64,000 nucleotides of DNA from Pseudobdellovibrionaceae bacterium (GCA_019637875.1 JAHBUW010000014.1:1-64000), one strand, 5' to 3'. Shown: positions 1 through 9,519, numbered from the stretch's first letter. Notes: generated from the letters alone by a model not told the origin. Made by a program: numbers and translations.

Positions 1-2
1 CG

Positions 3-362
3 CGATTCGAGCCGGGCGGCAAGGCTTTCAGCGTCGTCATGGCGCTCGGGGCTTCGGCGAAGCTTTTGCGCGAGACGGGCATCCAGAACGTCGAGCGGGA
101 AGCCGAACGTTTGACCCGACAACTCCAAGAAGGCCTGGAGGCACGGCGATACGTGGTCGCCTCTCCGCACGGTGAAAAATTCCGGGGCGCGATTCTCAAT
201 TTCGTTTCCGGTCCTGGCGCCAAACTGCGCGAGCTCGCAGAGATCGAAAAGACCTTCGTCACGGCCAAGGTCGCCTACGCGAAGCGCCCTCCGGGGATCC
301 GGCTTTCGCTGCATGCGATGATGCAAGATGAGGACGTCGCGCGGGTCTTGGCGCTACTCTAA
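3..362 (+). CDS. Class V aminotransferase / cysteine desulfurase-like protein, C-terminal fragment
   Basis: This is the 3' end of a gene that begins before the window; the frame is open from base 3. The visible part starts RFEPGGKAFSVV and ends PPGIRLSLHAMMQDEDVARV. These match the small C-terminal domain of PLP-dependent class V aminotransferases (SufS/NifS, selenocysteine lyase and relatives), where an RFE-G motif precedes the last helices and a GIR-S-H motif closes the fold. The PLP lysine lies upstream and cannot be seen, so desulfurase, kynureninase-like and other aminotransferase activities cannot be told apart. Its TAA stop overlaps the TAG stop of the convergent gene on the other strand. 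Confidence 0.75.
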   Translation, partial: RFEPGGKAFSVVMALGASAKLLRETGIQNVEREAERLTRQLQEGLEARRYVVASPHGEKFRGAILNFVSGPGAKLRELAEIEKTFVTAKVAYAKRPPGIRLSLHAMMQDEDVARVLALL

Positions 363-1903
363 GCGGCTTTTTTGCCGCCGCTGCCGCCGCCACGCTTAAA
401 GCTGCCGATCATCTCGTTCAGGTAAACTTGCGCGCGGTAGCGCTTCACCTGCGAGGCCGAGTCTTTGCGGAGGTGCATATGGGTCACCCCTTTGTTGCGC
501 AGTCGTCCGCGCTGCGCCCCGAAGAGCTTGCGGCCTTGGGGCGTGTACAAGAGGTATTTTTTGTTTGAAGGAAGATAGATGTAGAGGTCGAACTCGACCG
601 GTACGTCGTCGTGCAGTTCGTCGATGCCGAGCTTCAGCATGTTTTCCGCGACGGACTGCTCCAGCTTCGTTTCGGTCTCTTTCGAGGGGAAGAAAGCCAT
701 CGCGATCTCGTTCGTGCCGTGCACGGACTTGCGCAAGAAATTCGCCTGCGCGATCGCCCACTCTTCGAAGTCGACCTGCTCCAGTTTCAAATTCATGCCG
801 TTGTCATCGTCGATTTTTTCACCGTTCGCGCGCAAGAAACTGAAAAGGCGATCCTGAACGCTTTTCAGGAACTCGTCGTCGATCTTTCGGTCCGCGCCGA
901 GTGCGGCCACCAAGTATCCCGAAAAACGCGGCGAAGAGATGGTGATGCACGCCACATTCGTCGCGGACGTCACTTCTTCGAAGTTCGGATCGCCCTCCGT
1001 GATGAGGACGCTTTGTTCGAGTGCCTCCTGAGTGCCTTTGACAATCAACGACTCGCGATCCGGATAGTTCGCGGGATCCTGTTTGTAAGTGGGTTGTTTG
1101 CGAGCCTTGCGGGCGATGGGCCCGTGTTCCATGATCGGACCGTCTTTGCGTTTGCGCGACGAGCCTTTCTCTGAAGTGGAGTCTTCGGAGTTGGTGGCGC
1201 CCGGAGTGACGGCGGATCCCATCGTGTCCCAGCTGCTCGCGTAGGGATTGTTGGAGTCGTCGTCGAGCTCGGGGTTTGCGGCATTTGCCGCCGGGTCGCC
1301 CCCGGAGCCGCCGACTTGACCGTCGGAATTCGCTCCGACAGCGATGGCAGGTCCGGCCGCGCTCGGCGCAGAGCCCGCGATGAAGCCCGCTTCATCTGGC
1401 GATTCGTCGCCATTGGCGAGTCGCGCCAGCATTTCACGCGCCGAATTGAACCCCTCTCCGGTGACGGAGGTCGTACCGCTATTCGACTCTGGCATATAGG
1501 TCCCGTTTTCGATCGCGCGCTGGCGGTCGAGTTCTTTTTTCTCTTCGTCTTTTTTGATCTTCAAGATCGTGCGTTCGATCGCGGGTCCCGAGACGGGCGG
1601 AAAGACGTTATATTCCAGTCCCATCTCCTGAAGAATCGCCATGGAGGCATTCGTCGACGCTTCGACGAAACCGATGACCTTCACCGGAAAAGCCTGGCCG
1701 ATGAGTTTGGGCAGGACGCGGGCCTTGCGGTTGGGATGATCCGCCGCGATCAATACGAACTCGGGTTGCTTTTGAATGACGGCGGCGATCGCGTCGCGCA
1801 AGTTCGTGGTCGTGATGATTTGCCACTGGCGATTGCGCAGGAACTGTTCGGCCTGCTTCAGTGCCTGTGGTTTCGCCTTTAATATGACCACCTTATAACT
1901 CAT
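359..1903 (-). CDS. Degenerate receiver-domain protein with a C-terminal domain like those preceding HD-GYP domains
   Basis: This 514-residue cytoplasmic protein has no signal peptide. Residues 1-115 read like a CheY-type receiver (alternating beta strands VVILKA, FVLIAAD, VKVIGFV), but the phospho-acceptor position four residues before the loop Pro is Ala and the conserved beta-5 Lys is not evident, so it is probably a pseudo-receiver. Residues 150-265 are low-complexity Ser/Gly/Asn linker. The C-terminal 200 residues include a stretch (VEFDLYIYLPSNKKYLLY, then KGVTHMHLRK) resembling the small domain found before HD-GYP or HDOD modules in delta-type proteobacteria, but no HD-GYP domain follows. 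It ends in a Gly/Lys tail. The product is inferred to be a signalling scaffold; the function is unknown. Confidence 0.6.
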   Translation of the reverse strand: MSYKVVILKAKPQALKQAEQFLRNRQWQIITTTNLRDAIAAVIQKQPEFVLIAADHPNRKARVLPKLIGQAFPVKVIGFVEASTNASMAILQEMGLEYNVFPPVSGPAIERTILKIKKDEEKKELDRQRAIENGTYMPESNSGTTSVTGEGFNSAREMLARLANGDESPDEAGFIAGSAPSAAGPAIAVGANSDGQVGGSGGDPAANAANPELDDDSNNPYASSWDTMGSAVTPGATNSEDSTSEKGSSRKRKDGPIMEHGPIARKARKQPTYKQDPANYPDRESLIVKGTQEALEQSVLITEGDPNFEEVTSATNVACITISSPRFSGYLVAALGADRKIDDEFLKSVQDRLFSFLRANGEKIDDDNGMNLKLEQVDFEEWAIAQANFLRKSVHGTNEIAMAFFPSKETETKLEQSVAENMLKLGIDELHDDVPVEFDLYIYLPSNKKYLLYTPQGRKLFGAQRGRLRNKGVTHMHLRKDSASQVKRYRAQVYLNEMIGSFKRGGGSGGKKAA

Positions 1904-2099
1904 TCATCACTCACTCGTTGAGAAGAGATGCGTTCGCCTTTTTCTTGGGCAAACATAGGCCCCTCTACTTATCGGTCCAGGGGCGAAATGACACAATAGG
2001 ACTTCCGTCGAGCTGCACGCTGCAGAAGGGGGAGGGAAGCTGACGTCTCAGAATGGGGCTTGTTAAGCTCAAAGGAGTCAGACTAGAAGGGCCACCACC

Positions 2100-3983
2100 G
2101 TGAAAGACTCCCACTCTCACTCGAATAAATCGCTGCTCGCCTTGTCCATCGGCGCCCTCGGGGTCGTCTATGGAGATATTGGGACGAGCCCCCTGTACGC
2201 GCTCCGTGAATCGTTTCAGCACAATAAATTTCTGGAGCTGACTCCGGACAACATCCTTGGGATCTGCTCGCTGATCTTCTGGACGATCGTGCTGGTCATC
2301 AACCTGAAGTACATGTGGTTCATTCTGCGCGCGGACAACAAGGGCGAAGGCGGAATCCTGTCGCTGATGGCGCTCGCCACGGCCTACGGGCGCGAGGATT
2401 CCAAACGTCGCATCTTACTTTTGATCGTGGGGCTTTTCGGCTCGGCGCTGCTGTACGGAGACGGCGTCATCACGCCCGCGATCTCGGTTCTTTCCGCCGT
2501 CGAGGGGATCAAGATCGTGACGCCGGTCTTTGAGCCTTACATTTTGCCGATCACCATGACGCTCTTAGCGGGGCTTTTCTTCATTCAGCGGATCGGCACC
2601 GGAAGTATCGGTAAAGTCTTCGGTCCCGTCGTGTTGCTATGGTTCTCCTCCATCGCGGCTTTGGGGGCCGCGGGCATCGTCGAAAATCCCGAGATCCTGC
2701 GCTCGCTCAGTCCGCATTACGCCGTGAACTTTTTCTTGAATAACGGTCTTCATTCGATGCTGGTTCTAGGATCCGTCTTCCTGGTGGTCACCGGCGGCGA
2801 GGCCCTCTACGCCGATATGGGGCACTTCGGTAAGCGGCCCATCCGTGCGGCTTGGGTCGCGATCGTTTTTCCCTGTTTGGTTTTGAACTATATGGGGCAA
2901 GGCGCGCTATTGCTACGCAATCCCGCCGGGATCGAGAACCCATTTTACTTCCTGGTCCCGGAATCGCTGCGCATCCCGATGGTGATCTTGGCGACCCTGA
3001 CGACGATCATCGCTTCGCAGGCGTTGATCACCGGGATCTTTTCGCTCACGCGCCAGGCGGTGCAGTTGGGATTCGCGCCCCGTTTGCGAATCATCCATAC
3101 GTCGTCACGCGAAATCGGTCAGATCTATATTCCGACCGTGAACTGGATCCTGATGGCCGGGGTCATGTGGGTCGTGTTCTCGTTTAAAACGTCGAGCTCG
3201 CTTGCGTCGGCCTACGGAATCGCGGTGACGGCGACGATGGTGGTGACGACCTTCCTGGCCTTCGTGGTCGCGCGCAAACTCTGGAATTGGCCGTTGTCGC
3301 GGGCGCTCGCGCTTTTCGGGTTCTTCCTGATGATCGATTTGGCTTTCTTCGGTTCGAACCTGATCAAAATCGCCGACGGCGGCTGGGTGCCGCTCGTGAT
3401 CGCGGCGTTCGTCTATCTGCTGATGTCGACGTGGAAGAAGGGACGCCGCATTTTGGCGGAACATCTGAAAGCGCGCTCGGTTTCGGTGGAAGATTTCTTG
3501 GTTCGTATTAAACAAGCGCCGCCCGTGCGCGTTCCGGGGACCGCGGTTTATATGAGCGGCGATGCGTGGGGCGTGCCCGTGCCGCTGCTGCACAACTTGA
3601 AGCACAACAAGGTTTTGCATGAGCGCGTGGTGCTTTTGACGATCCGTACGGTCGAAGTGCCGAGTGTGAATAAAAAAGAACGTGTCCGCATCGACTCGAT
3701 GGGGCCGAATTTTTACCGGATCATTGCGAACTACGGTTTTATGGAAACGCCCAAGATCAAACACATCCTCGAAGCGTGCCGCGAGCAGGGGATTCACATC
3801 TCTTTGCAGGATACGACCTTCGTTTTGGGTCGTGAAACGATCTTGCCGACGGGTGATCCGAACATGGCGGTCTGGCGCGAAAAAATCTTCGCGCTGATGG
3901 CACGCAATGCCGAGCGGCCCACCGCGTACTTCAAGATTCCGCCGAACCAGGTGATCGAAGTCGGCATTCAAGTCGAGATTTAA
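2100..3983 (+). CDS. kup: Kup-family potassium transporter
   Basis: The protein is a low-affinity K+ uptake system in the inner membrane, thought to be a K+/H+ symporter. Its 627 residues fit the family (about 620-630). The N-terminus ALGVVYGDIGTSPLYALRE is the Kup signature, and LLYGDGVITPAISVLSAVEG and the hydrophobic run to about residue 450 give some 12 membrane helices, followed by a cytoplasmic C-terminal domain. The start is GTG at 2100 with a GAAGG-type site about 10 bases upstream. The gene stands alone, convergent with the patatin gene; only 15 bases separate their coding regions and a hairpin holds both stop codons. Confidence 0.97.
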   Translation: MKDSHSHSNKSLLALSIGALGVVYGDIGTSPLYALRESFQHNKFLELTPDNILGICSLIFWTIVLVINLKYMWFILRADNKGEGGILSLMALATAYGREDSKRRILLLIVGLFGSALLYGDGVITPAISVLSAVEGIKIVTPVFEPYILPITMTLLAGLFFIQRIGTGSIGKVFGPVVLLWFSSIAALGAAGIVENPEILRSLSPHYAVNFFLNNGLHSMLVLGSVFLVVTGGEALYADMGHFGKRPIRAAWVAIVFPCLVLNYMGQGALLLRNPAGIENPFYFLVPESLRIPMVILATLTTIIASQALITGIFSLTRQAVQLGFAPRLRIIHTSSREIGQIYIPTVNWILMAGVMWVVFSFKTSSSLASAYGIAVTATMVVTTFLAFVVARKLWNWPLSRALALFGFFLMIDLAFFGSNLIKIADGGWVPLVIAAFVYLLMSTWKKGRRILAEHLKARSVSVEDFLVRIKQAPPVRVPGTAVYMSGDAWGVPVPLLHNLKHNKVLHERVVLLTIRTVEVPSVNKKERVRIDSMGPNFYRIIANYGFMETPKIKHILEACREQGIHISLQDTTFVLGRETILPTGDPNMAVWREKIFALMARNAERPTAYFKIPPNQVIEVGIQVEI

Positions 3984-4000
3984 GCCCCGTCGCGGGGCTT
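3982..4000. terminator. Hairpin holding both stop codons of convergent genes
   Basis: A perfect 8-bp stem (AAGCCCCG / CGGGGCTT) with a three-base TCG loop. The kup TAA (3981-3983) enters the left arm and the patatin stop (3999-4001) enters the right arm. It could act as a bidirectional terminator, but no long T-run follows on either strand, so termination strength is uncertain. Confidence 0.55.
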
Positions 4001-5123
4001 AAGCTTTCAGGAAGCGTCGGATGTCGTCGGCCTTGGCCAGACCGTCGGCATAGCCGAACTCGATCAGTTTTTTACAGAAGTCCGGATCGAAAAGCAGATA
4101 AGAGATCAGCTCCGAAGCGTCTTCGAGCGGGCCCAGTCCCTTCAGCAGGTAGCGGATGATGCGCGGAAGCCGCGAGCTCATGTGGTGGGCGTGGTGGCCG
4201 ATGTCTTCGGTCGGGTAAACCCAGCTGACGTCCATCGGGCGGAAGTTCAGATTTTCGATCGCGTCCGTGGGAACTTTCTCCAAGAACTGATTGATCTTCA
4301 AAAGACGTTCGACGTCGACCTCGATCCCGTCCAGAAGCACCGAGTTCATGACCATGTTCACGACCCGCGCCACGCTGGGAACTTTGTCTTCACGCTGACC
4401 GCGCGCGCTGTCGGCGGTCCAACCCATCTTGCGTACGCCGATGACGAAGACCGAGCTCGCGCCCAGATGAATCGCGGGGCTGAGCGGAGCGTGGGAGCGC
4501 ACGCAGCCATCACCGTAATAGGCGTCGGCGACTTTGATCGGCGGGAAAAGCAGCGGGATGGCGGACGACGCCATGACGTGCTCCGAGCGAATCTGCGTCT
4601 TCAGGGAGTAGCGGCGGTTGCGCTGCCAGTCGGGAAGGCCTTCACCGCCTTGCACGAAGGTGACGGTGTGGGAATTGCGATAGTCCATGGCGGAAAGCGC
4701 CAGCGCGCGCAGGTGACCTGACTCGACCAACGCGTCGACGCGATCCCAATCCATATTGCGATCAATCAAGGCGCGTAGCGGAGCCGTATCGAGCAGCGAC
4801 TTGCCTGAGGCGCCCGTGAGCGCCCCCAAAGACAGCTCACCCATCCATTTGAAGCCGATCTTACCCATCGACATGATGTCGGTATGGAAGACCTGCTCGG
4901 GCGTCAGCTGCGACCATAGGCTTTCCAGAAACCGGACCTGTTTCGGAAAACGATCCACGCCCCAGCTCAGGCAGGCGGCGTTGATGGCCCCCGCGCTGAT
5001 CCCGGTGATGATTTGGAAAGGAGCTTCGATTTTGAGTTCTTCAGAGATTTCCGCGACGGCCTTAAGGACGCCGACTTGATACGCGCCACGCGCGCCGCCG
5101 CCAGAGAGAACGAGTGCCTTCAT
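3999..5123 (-). CDS. Patatin-like phospholipase
   Basis: This 374-residue protein belongs to the patatin/RssA lipid acyl hydrolase family. It has the glycine-rich oxyanion motif GGGARGAY (residues 8-15), the nucleophile elbow GISAG with Ser43, and the catalytic Asp in YGDG (Asp205), so the Ser-Asp dyad is complete. It has no signal peptide, so it is probably cytoplasmic or uses another export route. The C-terminal third (VARVVNMVMNSVLLDGIEVDVERL) is typical of longer bacterial patatins. The phospholipid substrate is inferred. The gene is convergent with kup and stands alone. Confidence 0.92.
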   Translation of the reverse strand: MKALVLSGGGARGAYQVGVLKAVAEISEELKIEAPFQIITGISAGAINAACLSWGVDRFPKQVRFLESLWSQLTPEQVFHTDIMSMGKIGFKWMGELSLGALTGASGKSLLDTAPLRALIDRNMDWDRVDALVESGHLRALALSAMDYRNSHTVTFVQGGEGLPDWQRNRRYSLKTQIRSEHVMASSAIPLLFPPIKVADAYYGDGCVRSHAPLSPAIHLGASSVFVIGVRKMGWTADSARGQREDKVPSVARVVNMVMNSVLLDGIEVDVERLLKINQFLEKVPTDAIENLNFRPMDVSWVYPTEDIGHHAHHMSSRLPRIIRYLLKGLGPLEDASELISYLLFDPDFCKKLIEFGYADGLAKADDIRRFLKA

Positions 5124-5191
5124 CCCTTGATCTTAACGAAAGGTCGGGGTCTTTGGGTACGCGCAAGGCCGAAAGCTAGACTTCGAAAACA

Positions 5192-5228
5192 CCAAAAAAA
5201 AAGACCGGGCCTTACGGCGCCGGTCTTT
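5192..5228 (-). terminator. Rho-independent terminator downstream of yceI
   Basis: Read on the minus strand, a 9-bp stem AAAGACCGG/CCGGTCTTT with an 11-base loop runs straight into a run of T residues. It lies 35 bases past the yceI stop. Confidence 0.85.
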
Positions 5229-5262
5229 CGGTGTTCGTACGATTCAAGGTCCGCGCAAAGGC

Positions 5263-5937
5263 TTACTTGGTCGCAACGATTTTCAAGCTGAGGTCGATGT
5301 CATTCGCGATGACCTTGTCGCCCAGGCCTTTGAAGAACTTGTCCGAAGCGTAGCGGACATCCCACTTCGAGCGGTCGATCTTCAGGGTGCCGGTCGCTTC
5401 CGCTTTTCCGTCCGCGCCGAGAGTCGCCACGATCGGGAAGGTCACGGGATGAGTCTTACCCTTCAGGGTGAAATCGCCAGTCAGCTCATGCGTCGCTTCG
5501 CCCGCTTTCGGAGCGGTGAGGGTTTTCGCGCTGGTGATTTTGAATGTTGCGGTCGGGAACTTCGCGACGTCGAAGAAGTCGGGCGATTTCAAGTGACCTT
5601 CGAGTTTGCCTTTGTCGCCGGGGCTGGCGGCGAGGTCCTTGTTGTTGATCGAATTCATGTCGATGACGATTTCGCCACCGGTGATGTTTTTGTCGGCGAC
5701 GTTGATCGTGCCCGACTTGATCGCGACGGTGCCGTTGTGTGCCGACTCAACCAAAACTTTTTTACCGGTCCAGCCCACTTCCGAAGCGGCCGTGTCGACC
5801 TTCAAAGTGGTGGCGGCGCCCGCGGCTGCGGCGGCCGACGACGGAGCGGCCTTGGGGTCTTTTTTCGCTTGAGCGGTCAACGCCAAGCTACCGGTGAAAG
5901 CCAAGACGAGAGCTGCGGTCGTAAAATGAATGCGCAT
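5263..5937 (-). CDS. YceI-family periplasmic lipid-binding protein
   Basis: YceI-fold proteins are lipocalin-like beta-barrels that bind isoprenoid chains in the periplasm. The protein (224 residues) has a signal peptide ending TAQAKK, then an Ala-rich linker, then the YceI domain: VDTAASEVGWTGKK at the start, PDFFDVAKFPTATFKITS in the middle (the typical FD-KYP-A-F motif) and LTLKGKTHPVTFP-like residues near the end. The start at 5937 is chosen because AAGGAG lies 8 bases upstream; an in-frame ATG eight codons earlier has no such site. The gene is a single unit with its own terminator. Confidence 0.93.
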   Translation of the reverse strand: MRIHFTTAALVLAFTGSLALTAQAKKDPKAAPSSAAAAAGAATTLKVDTAASEVGWTGKKVLVESAHNGTVAIKSGTINVADKNITGGEIVIDMNSINNKDLAASPGDKGKLEGHLKSPDFFDVAKFPTATFKITSAKTLTAPKAGEATHELTGDFTLKGKTHPVTFPIVATLGADGKAEATGTLKIDRSKWDVRYASDKFFKGLGDKVIANDIDLSLKIVATK

Positions 5938-6040
5938 ACAGAAGACTCCTTTTCTCCTCAAACGGGAGTGTTGAGGGGATCGAGTCTGTCCACACTTGCA
6001 GAGGATGTCACGGCGGGATGCGCCGGGGCATGAGGCTCCC

Positions 6041-6076
6041 CCAAAAAGAAGACCGGAGACTTGCGTCTCCGGTCTT
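6041..6076 (-). terminator. Rho-independent terminator downstream of lon
   Basis: On the minus strand an 11-bp stem (AAGACCGGAGA/TCTCCGGTCTT) with a short loop is followed by CTTTTTGGGG. It lies 30 bases past the lon stop and shares its outer AAGACCGG bases with the yceI terminator. Confidence 0.85.
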
Positions 6077-6105
6077 AAGCCAAGCTCTGACTTGCCTTTT
6101 TGCTT

Positions 6106-8628
6106 CTACTCTTGCTCGGCCTGCACGCCGTCATTCGATTCGGGGAATGCCTCTTCGGTCGTCGGCCGCGGCATGTCCGTCCGCGGCGGGCCTTTCGGCT
6201 CGACCGACTCCAGATCCGCATACTCCGCCTTCACCGTGAGGGGAAGATCCAGCAGGAACTGCGTCTCGATGGGCTTTAAATCCAGATCGAAAACAAGCTT
6301 CAAAAGTTCCTCGACCCGCGCGACGAAATGGATTTCCATCTCGCTGACGACATCCTGCGGAATCTCGCGCAGATCGCGGCGATTGCGTTCGGGAAGGACC
6401 ACGGTCCGGATCCCCGCACGGTGCGCGGCGATGACCTTTTCCTTGATCCCGCCCACGGGGGTGATCGCTCCGCGCAGCGTGATTTCTCCGGTCATGGCGA
6501 GCTTCGAAGAAACCGGACGTCCGGTGAGGAGCGAAATCATGCTCGACAGGATCGATACGCCCGCCGAAGGCCCATCTTTCGGAGTGGCGCCGGCCGGCAC
6601 GTGCAAGTGCAGATCGTACTTTCGCCATTCCAAATTCAATCCTAGATCTTTCAAGTGACTGCGGATCAGGCTCTGCGCGATTTGCGCGGACTCGCGCATC
6701 ACGTCGCCCAATTTTCCGGTCAAAATCAGATCGCCCCGGCCGGGCATCGCCGTGGTCTCGACGAAAAGGATGTCGCCTCCCACCGGGGTCCACGCCAGTC
6801 CCGTCACCACGCCGGGCGGATTGGCTTCCAGCGCCTCTTCCGTCAGGTAGCGGTCGGGTCCCAGAATCTCTTCGATGTCGAAGGACTTGATGCGGACCGG
6901 GTCGGTTTCGTTCTTCTCGATTTTCGCGACGACCTTCTCGCTGACCCCGCGCAAAACGGCGGCGACTTTGCGATCCAATTCGCGCACGCCCGCCTCGCGG
7001 GTGTAGGACGAGATCAGCCGCGTGAGCGCGTCGTCTTCCAGGATCGCGGTACCGGGTTTGAAGCCCTGCTCCTCCATTTGTTTCGGAATCAAATGGTTCT
7101 TCGCGATATGGAATTTCTCGGCCAGGGTGTAGCCGGTCATGTCGATGATTTCCATGCGGTCGAGGAGCGGGGCGGGAATCCCGTCCAGCTGGTTCGCGGT
7201 CGCGATGAACATCACCTTCGACAGATCGAAGGGCACTTCCAGGTAATGGTCCGTGAAGTTCGCGTTCTGTTCCGGATCCAGAACTTCCAGCAGGGCCGCC
7301 GCGGGATCTCCTTGATATCCGCGTCCCATCTTGTCGATTTCATCGAGCAAAAAGACGGGGTTGTTCTCTTGCACGCGTTTCAGTCCCGCGATCACGCGAC
7401 CGGGTAGCGCCCCGACGTACGTCCGACGGTGCCCGCGGATCTCGGCATCGTCACGCACGCCGCCGACACTCACGCGGATGAACTTGCGGCCGAGGGCTTT
7501 CGCGATTGAGCTGGCGAGCGACGTCTTCCCGATCCCGGGAGGGCCCAGGAAAAGCAGGATCGATCCCTTCGCGTTCTTTCTCAGTTTCATGACGGCCAGC
7601 TGCTGCACGATCCGTTTCTTGACTTGCTCCATGCCGTAGTGATCCGCGTCCAGGATCCGGCGCGCGGCCTCGAGGTCGATGTCGGTCTCGACCGCCGATT
7701 TTGACCAGGGGAGCGCGGCGATCAGCTCAAGGTAATTGCGAATGACGTGGCTTTCCGGCGATTGGGGGCCGATCTCGGTCAAGCGACGCAGTTCGCTTTC
7801 CGCGACCTTGCGCACTTCGTCCGGCAGTCCCGCTTCGTCGAATTTTTTCTGCATCTTCTCTTCGAAGGTGCCGTCCTCGCTTGAACCATCGAGCTCTTCG
7901 CGAATGGCTTTCATATGTTCGCGCAAGATGCTTTGGCGCTGCTGTTGTCCCAGTTTTTGACTGAGCTTATTGCGGATTTCCGCTTGCAGTTCGAGGCTTT
8001 CCTTGAAGGACTTCATCAAATTCAACAGATGGAGGGCGCGCTCGCGCAGATTCGTCATCTCGAGAATTTTCTGTTTCTCTTTCAGATCGACGTCGATGTT
8101 ACCGGCGCAAAGCGCGGTCAAATAAGACAGATCGTCGATGCCGTTCAGCATCTCGTTCAATTGATCGGTGTTTCCGGGCAGGACCTTCAGGATGTCTTTC
8201 CCCAGCTGACGAAGAGAATCCAGCAGGGCCTTTTCGGTCTGTTCGTTCATGTCGTTGACGTCGTCGAGCTGCTGGCCGAAAGCCTCGAGGAAATTCTCGC
8301 TCTCGAGCAGCTTAAGGTCTTCCAGGCGCACGCGCGCGAAGCCGCGTAAGACGACCTGGTAGCCGTTCTCGGGTTTGCCTTTCAAAGAGTCGATGCGGCA
8401 GAGCGTGCCGACGGTATGGACGCCGTCCGCGCCGATGGGTTTTTCCGCCGGGATGGCGTCGTCTTGGGGAATTTGTTGCGTGGTGATGATCCAGAAGCCT
8501 CTTTTTTCCGCTTCCTTCAGAGCGCTCACGCTGCGCTCGCGTCCCACTTTCACGACCTGAGTCAGGCCGGGAAATAAAACCGCGTTTCTCAAGGGTAGTA
8601 CGGGAAGTCGTCCGTGCATTGAAGTCAT
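6106..8628 (-). CDS. lon: ATP-dependent Lon protease
   Basis: Lon is a cytosolic AAA+ serine protease that degrades damaged and regulatory proteins. The order is the N-terminal LON domain (LPVLPLRNAVLFPG), a coiled region, AAA+ module with Walker A GPPGIGKTS and Walker B VFLLDEIDKMG, and the Lon protease domain with the Ser in KDGPSAG and Lys in GGIKEK. The catalytic dyad is intact. Start 8628 is used because GGAGG sits 7 bases upstream; the reading frame runs 39 codons further but those residues do not look like Lon. At 840 residues it is about 55 longer than E. coli Lon, because of an acidic Pro/Glu-rich C-terminal tail. It is divergent from the DedA genes. Confidence 0.96.
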   Translation of the reverse strand: MTSMHGRLPVLPLRNAVLFPGLTQVVKVGRERSVSALKEAEKRGFWIITTQQIPQDDAIPAEKPIGADGVHTVGTLCRIDSLKGKPENGYQVVLRGFARVRLEDLKLLESENFLEAFGQQLDDVNDMNEQTEKALLDSLRQLGKDILKVLPGNTDQLNEMLNGIDDLSYLTALCAGNIDVDLKEKQKILEMTNLRERALHLLNLMKSFKESLELQAEIRNKLSQKLGQQQRQSILREHMKAIREELDGSSEDGTFEEKMQKKFDEAGLPDEVRKVAESELRRLTEIGPQSPESHVIRNYLELIAALPWSKSAVETDIDLEAARRILDADHYGMEQVKKRIVQQLAVMKLRKNAKGSILLFLGPPGIGKTSLASSIAKALGRKFIRVSVGGVRDDAEIRGHRRTYVGALPGRVIAGLKRVQENNPVFLLDEIDKMGRGYQGDPAAALLEVLDPEQNANFTDHYLEVPFDLSKVMFIATANQLDGIPAPLLDRMEIIDMTGYTLAEKFHIAKNHLIPKQMEEQGFKPGTAILEDDALTRLISSYTREAGVRELDRKVAAVLRGVSEKVVAKIEKNETDPVRIKSFDIEEILGPDRYLTEEALEANPPGVVTGLAWTPVGGDILFVETTAMPGRGDLILTGKLGDVMRESAQIAQSLIRSHLKDLGLNLEWRKYDLHLHVPAGATPKDGPSAGVSILSSMISLLTGRPVSSKLAMTGEITLRGAITPVGGIKEKVIAAHRAGIRTVVLPERNRRDLREIPQDVVSEMEIHFVARVEELLKLVFDLDLKPIETQFLLDLPLTVKAEYADLESVEPKGPPRTDMPRPTTEEAFPESNDGVQAEQE

Positions 8629-8835
8629 TCGTTGTCCTCCGTCCCAGTTCAAGTGGGATTTCGGTGAATATGGGTGCGACTCGGAATGCGTCAAGGGGGC
8701 CCGGCGCAAACGCGACCGATGCGAGTTCCGCTTCCATTGCCCCAATCGAAGTGCATTATCAGAATTATTGATGTCTCGCGAAACTCACCGACAAAGAGGT
8801 GACGGGCGGCAGCGGAATTGTCACAATCTTCCCAT

Positions 8836-9519
8836 ATGATGCACATTATCGATCTCATCTTGCATGTCGACCTTCATCTGAAAGAGTGGCTCGCGCTCTA
8901 CGGAATTTGGATTTACGTTATTTTGTTCGTCATCATTTTCGCCGAGACGGGTTTGGTCGTTACGCCGTTTTTGCCGGGGGATTCGCTTCTGTTCGCGGCG
9001 GGTGCGCTGACCGCGCTCGGCGATGACGGGATGAATATTTGGTTGCTGGGCGGTCTGCTGATGGCCGCGGCGATCATCGGGGATCAACTTAACTACACGA
9101 TCGGAAATCGTTTCGGGCAGTGGCTCCTGACCGGACATCTGCGACGTTGGGTGAAGGTGGACCACATCCGCCAAACCGAAATGTTCATGGCGAAGTATGG
9201 CGCCTCCGCGATCGTGCTGGCGCGTTTCGCGCCCATTGTCCGAACCTTCGCGCCGTTCGTGGCGGGGATCGGCAACATGAACCGTCGGCGTTTCCTGATG
9301 TTCAACGTCATCGGCGCCATTTTGTGGGTGCAGATCTTCCTATGGTTGGGACACCTTTTCGGAAATCTGCCGGTCGTGCAGAAAAATTTCTCGCTCGTCA
9401 TCGCGGGCATCATCGCCGTGTCGCTGATCCCGCTCGCGGTCGGTTGGTGGAAGGCCCGTAATGAAGCCACGGCCGAGGCGAAGGCGCCGCAGCCGGTGGA
9501 CGCGGCGGGGCCGCGATGA
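8836..9519 (+). CDS. DedA-family membrane protein
   Basis: DedA/VTT-domain proteins are inner-membrane proteins implicated in lipid scrambling and membrane homeostasis. The family motifs are all present: FAETGLVVTPFLPGDSLLF, the GDQLNYTIGNRFG segment and the RFAPIVRTFAPFVAGIG motif with its conserved Arg and Pro residues. Around five hydrophobic segments are visible. The start is uncertain: ATG 8836, ATG 8839 or TTG 8818 are in frame and none has a clean ribosome site. The C-terminus is hydrophilic. The stop overlaps the next gene's start as ATGA. Confidence 0.93.
   Translation: MMHIIDLILHVDLHLKEWLALYGIWIYVILFVIIFAETGLVVTPFLPGDSLLFAAGALTALGDDGMNIWLLGGLLMAAAIIGDQLNYTIGNRFGQWLLTGHLRRWVKVDHIRQTEMFMAKYGASAIVLARFAPIVRTFAPFVAGIGNMNRRRFLMFNVIGAILWVQIFLWLGHLFGNLPVVQKNFSLVIAGIIAVSLIPLAVGWWKARNEATAEAKAPQPVDAAGPR

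Noticed and set aside
1965-2222. 85-codon minus-strand frame in front of kup
   Set aside because: It overlaps the kup start, lacks a ribosome site and resembles no protein.
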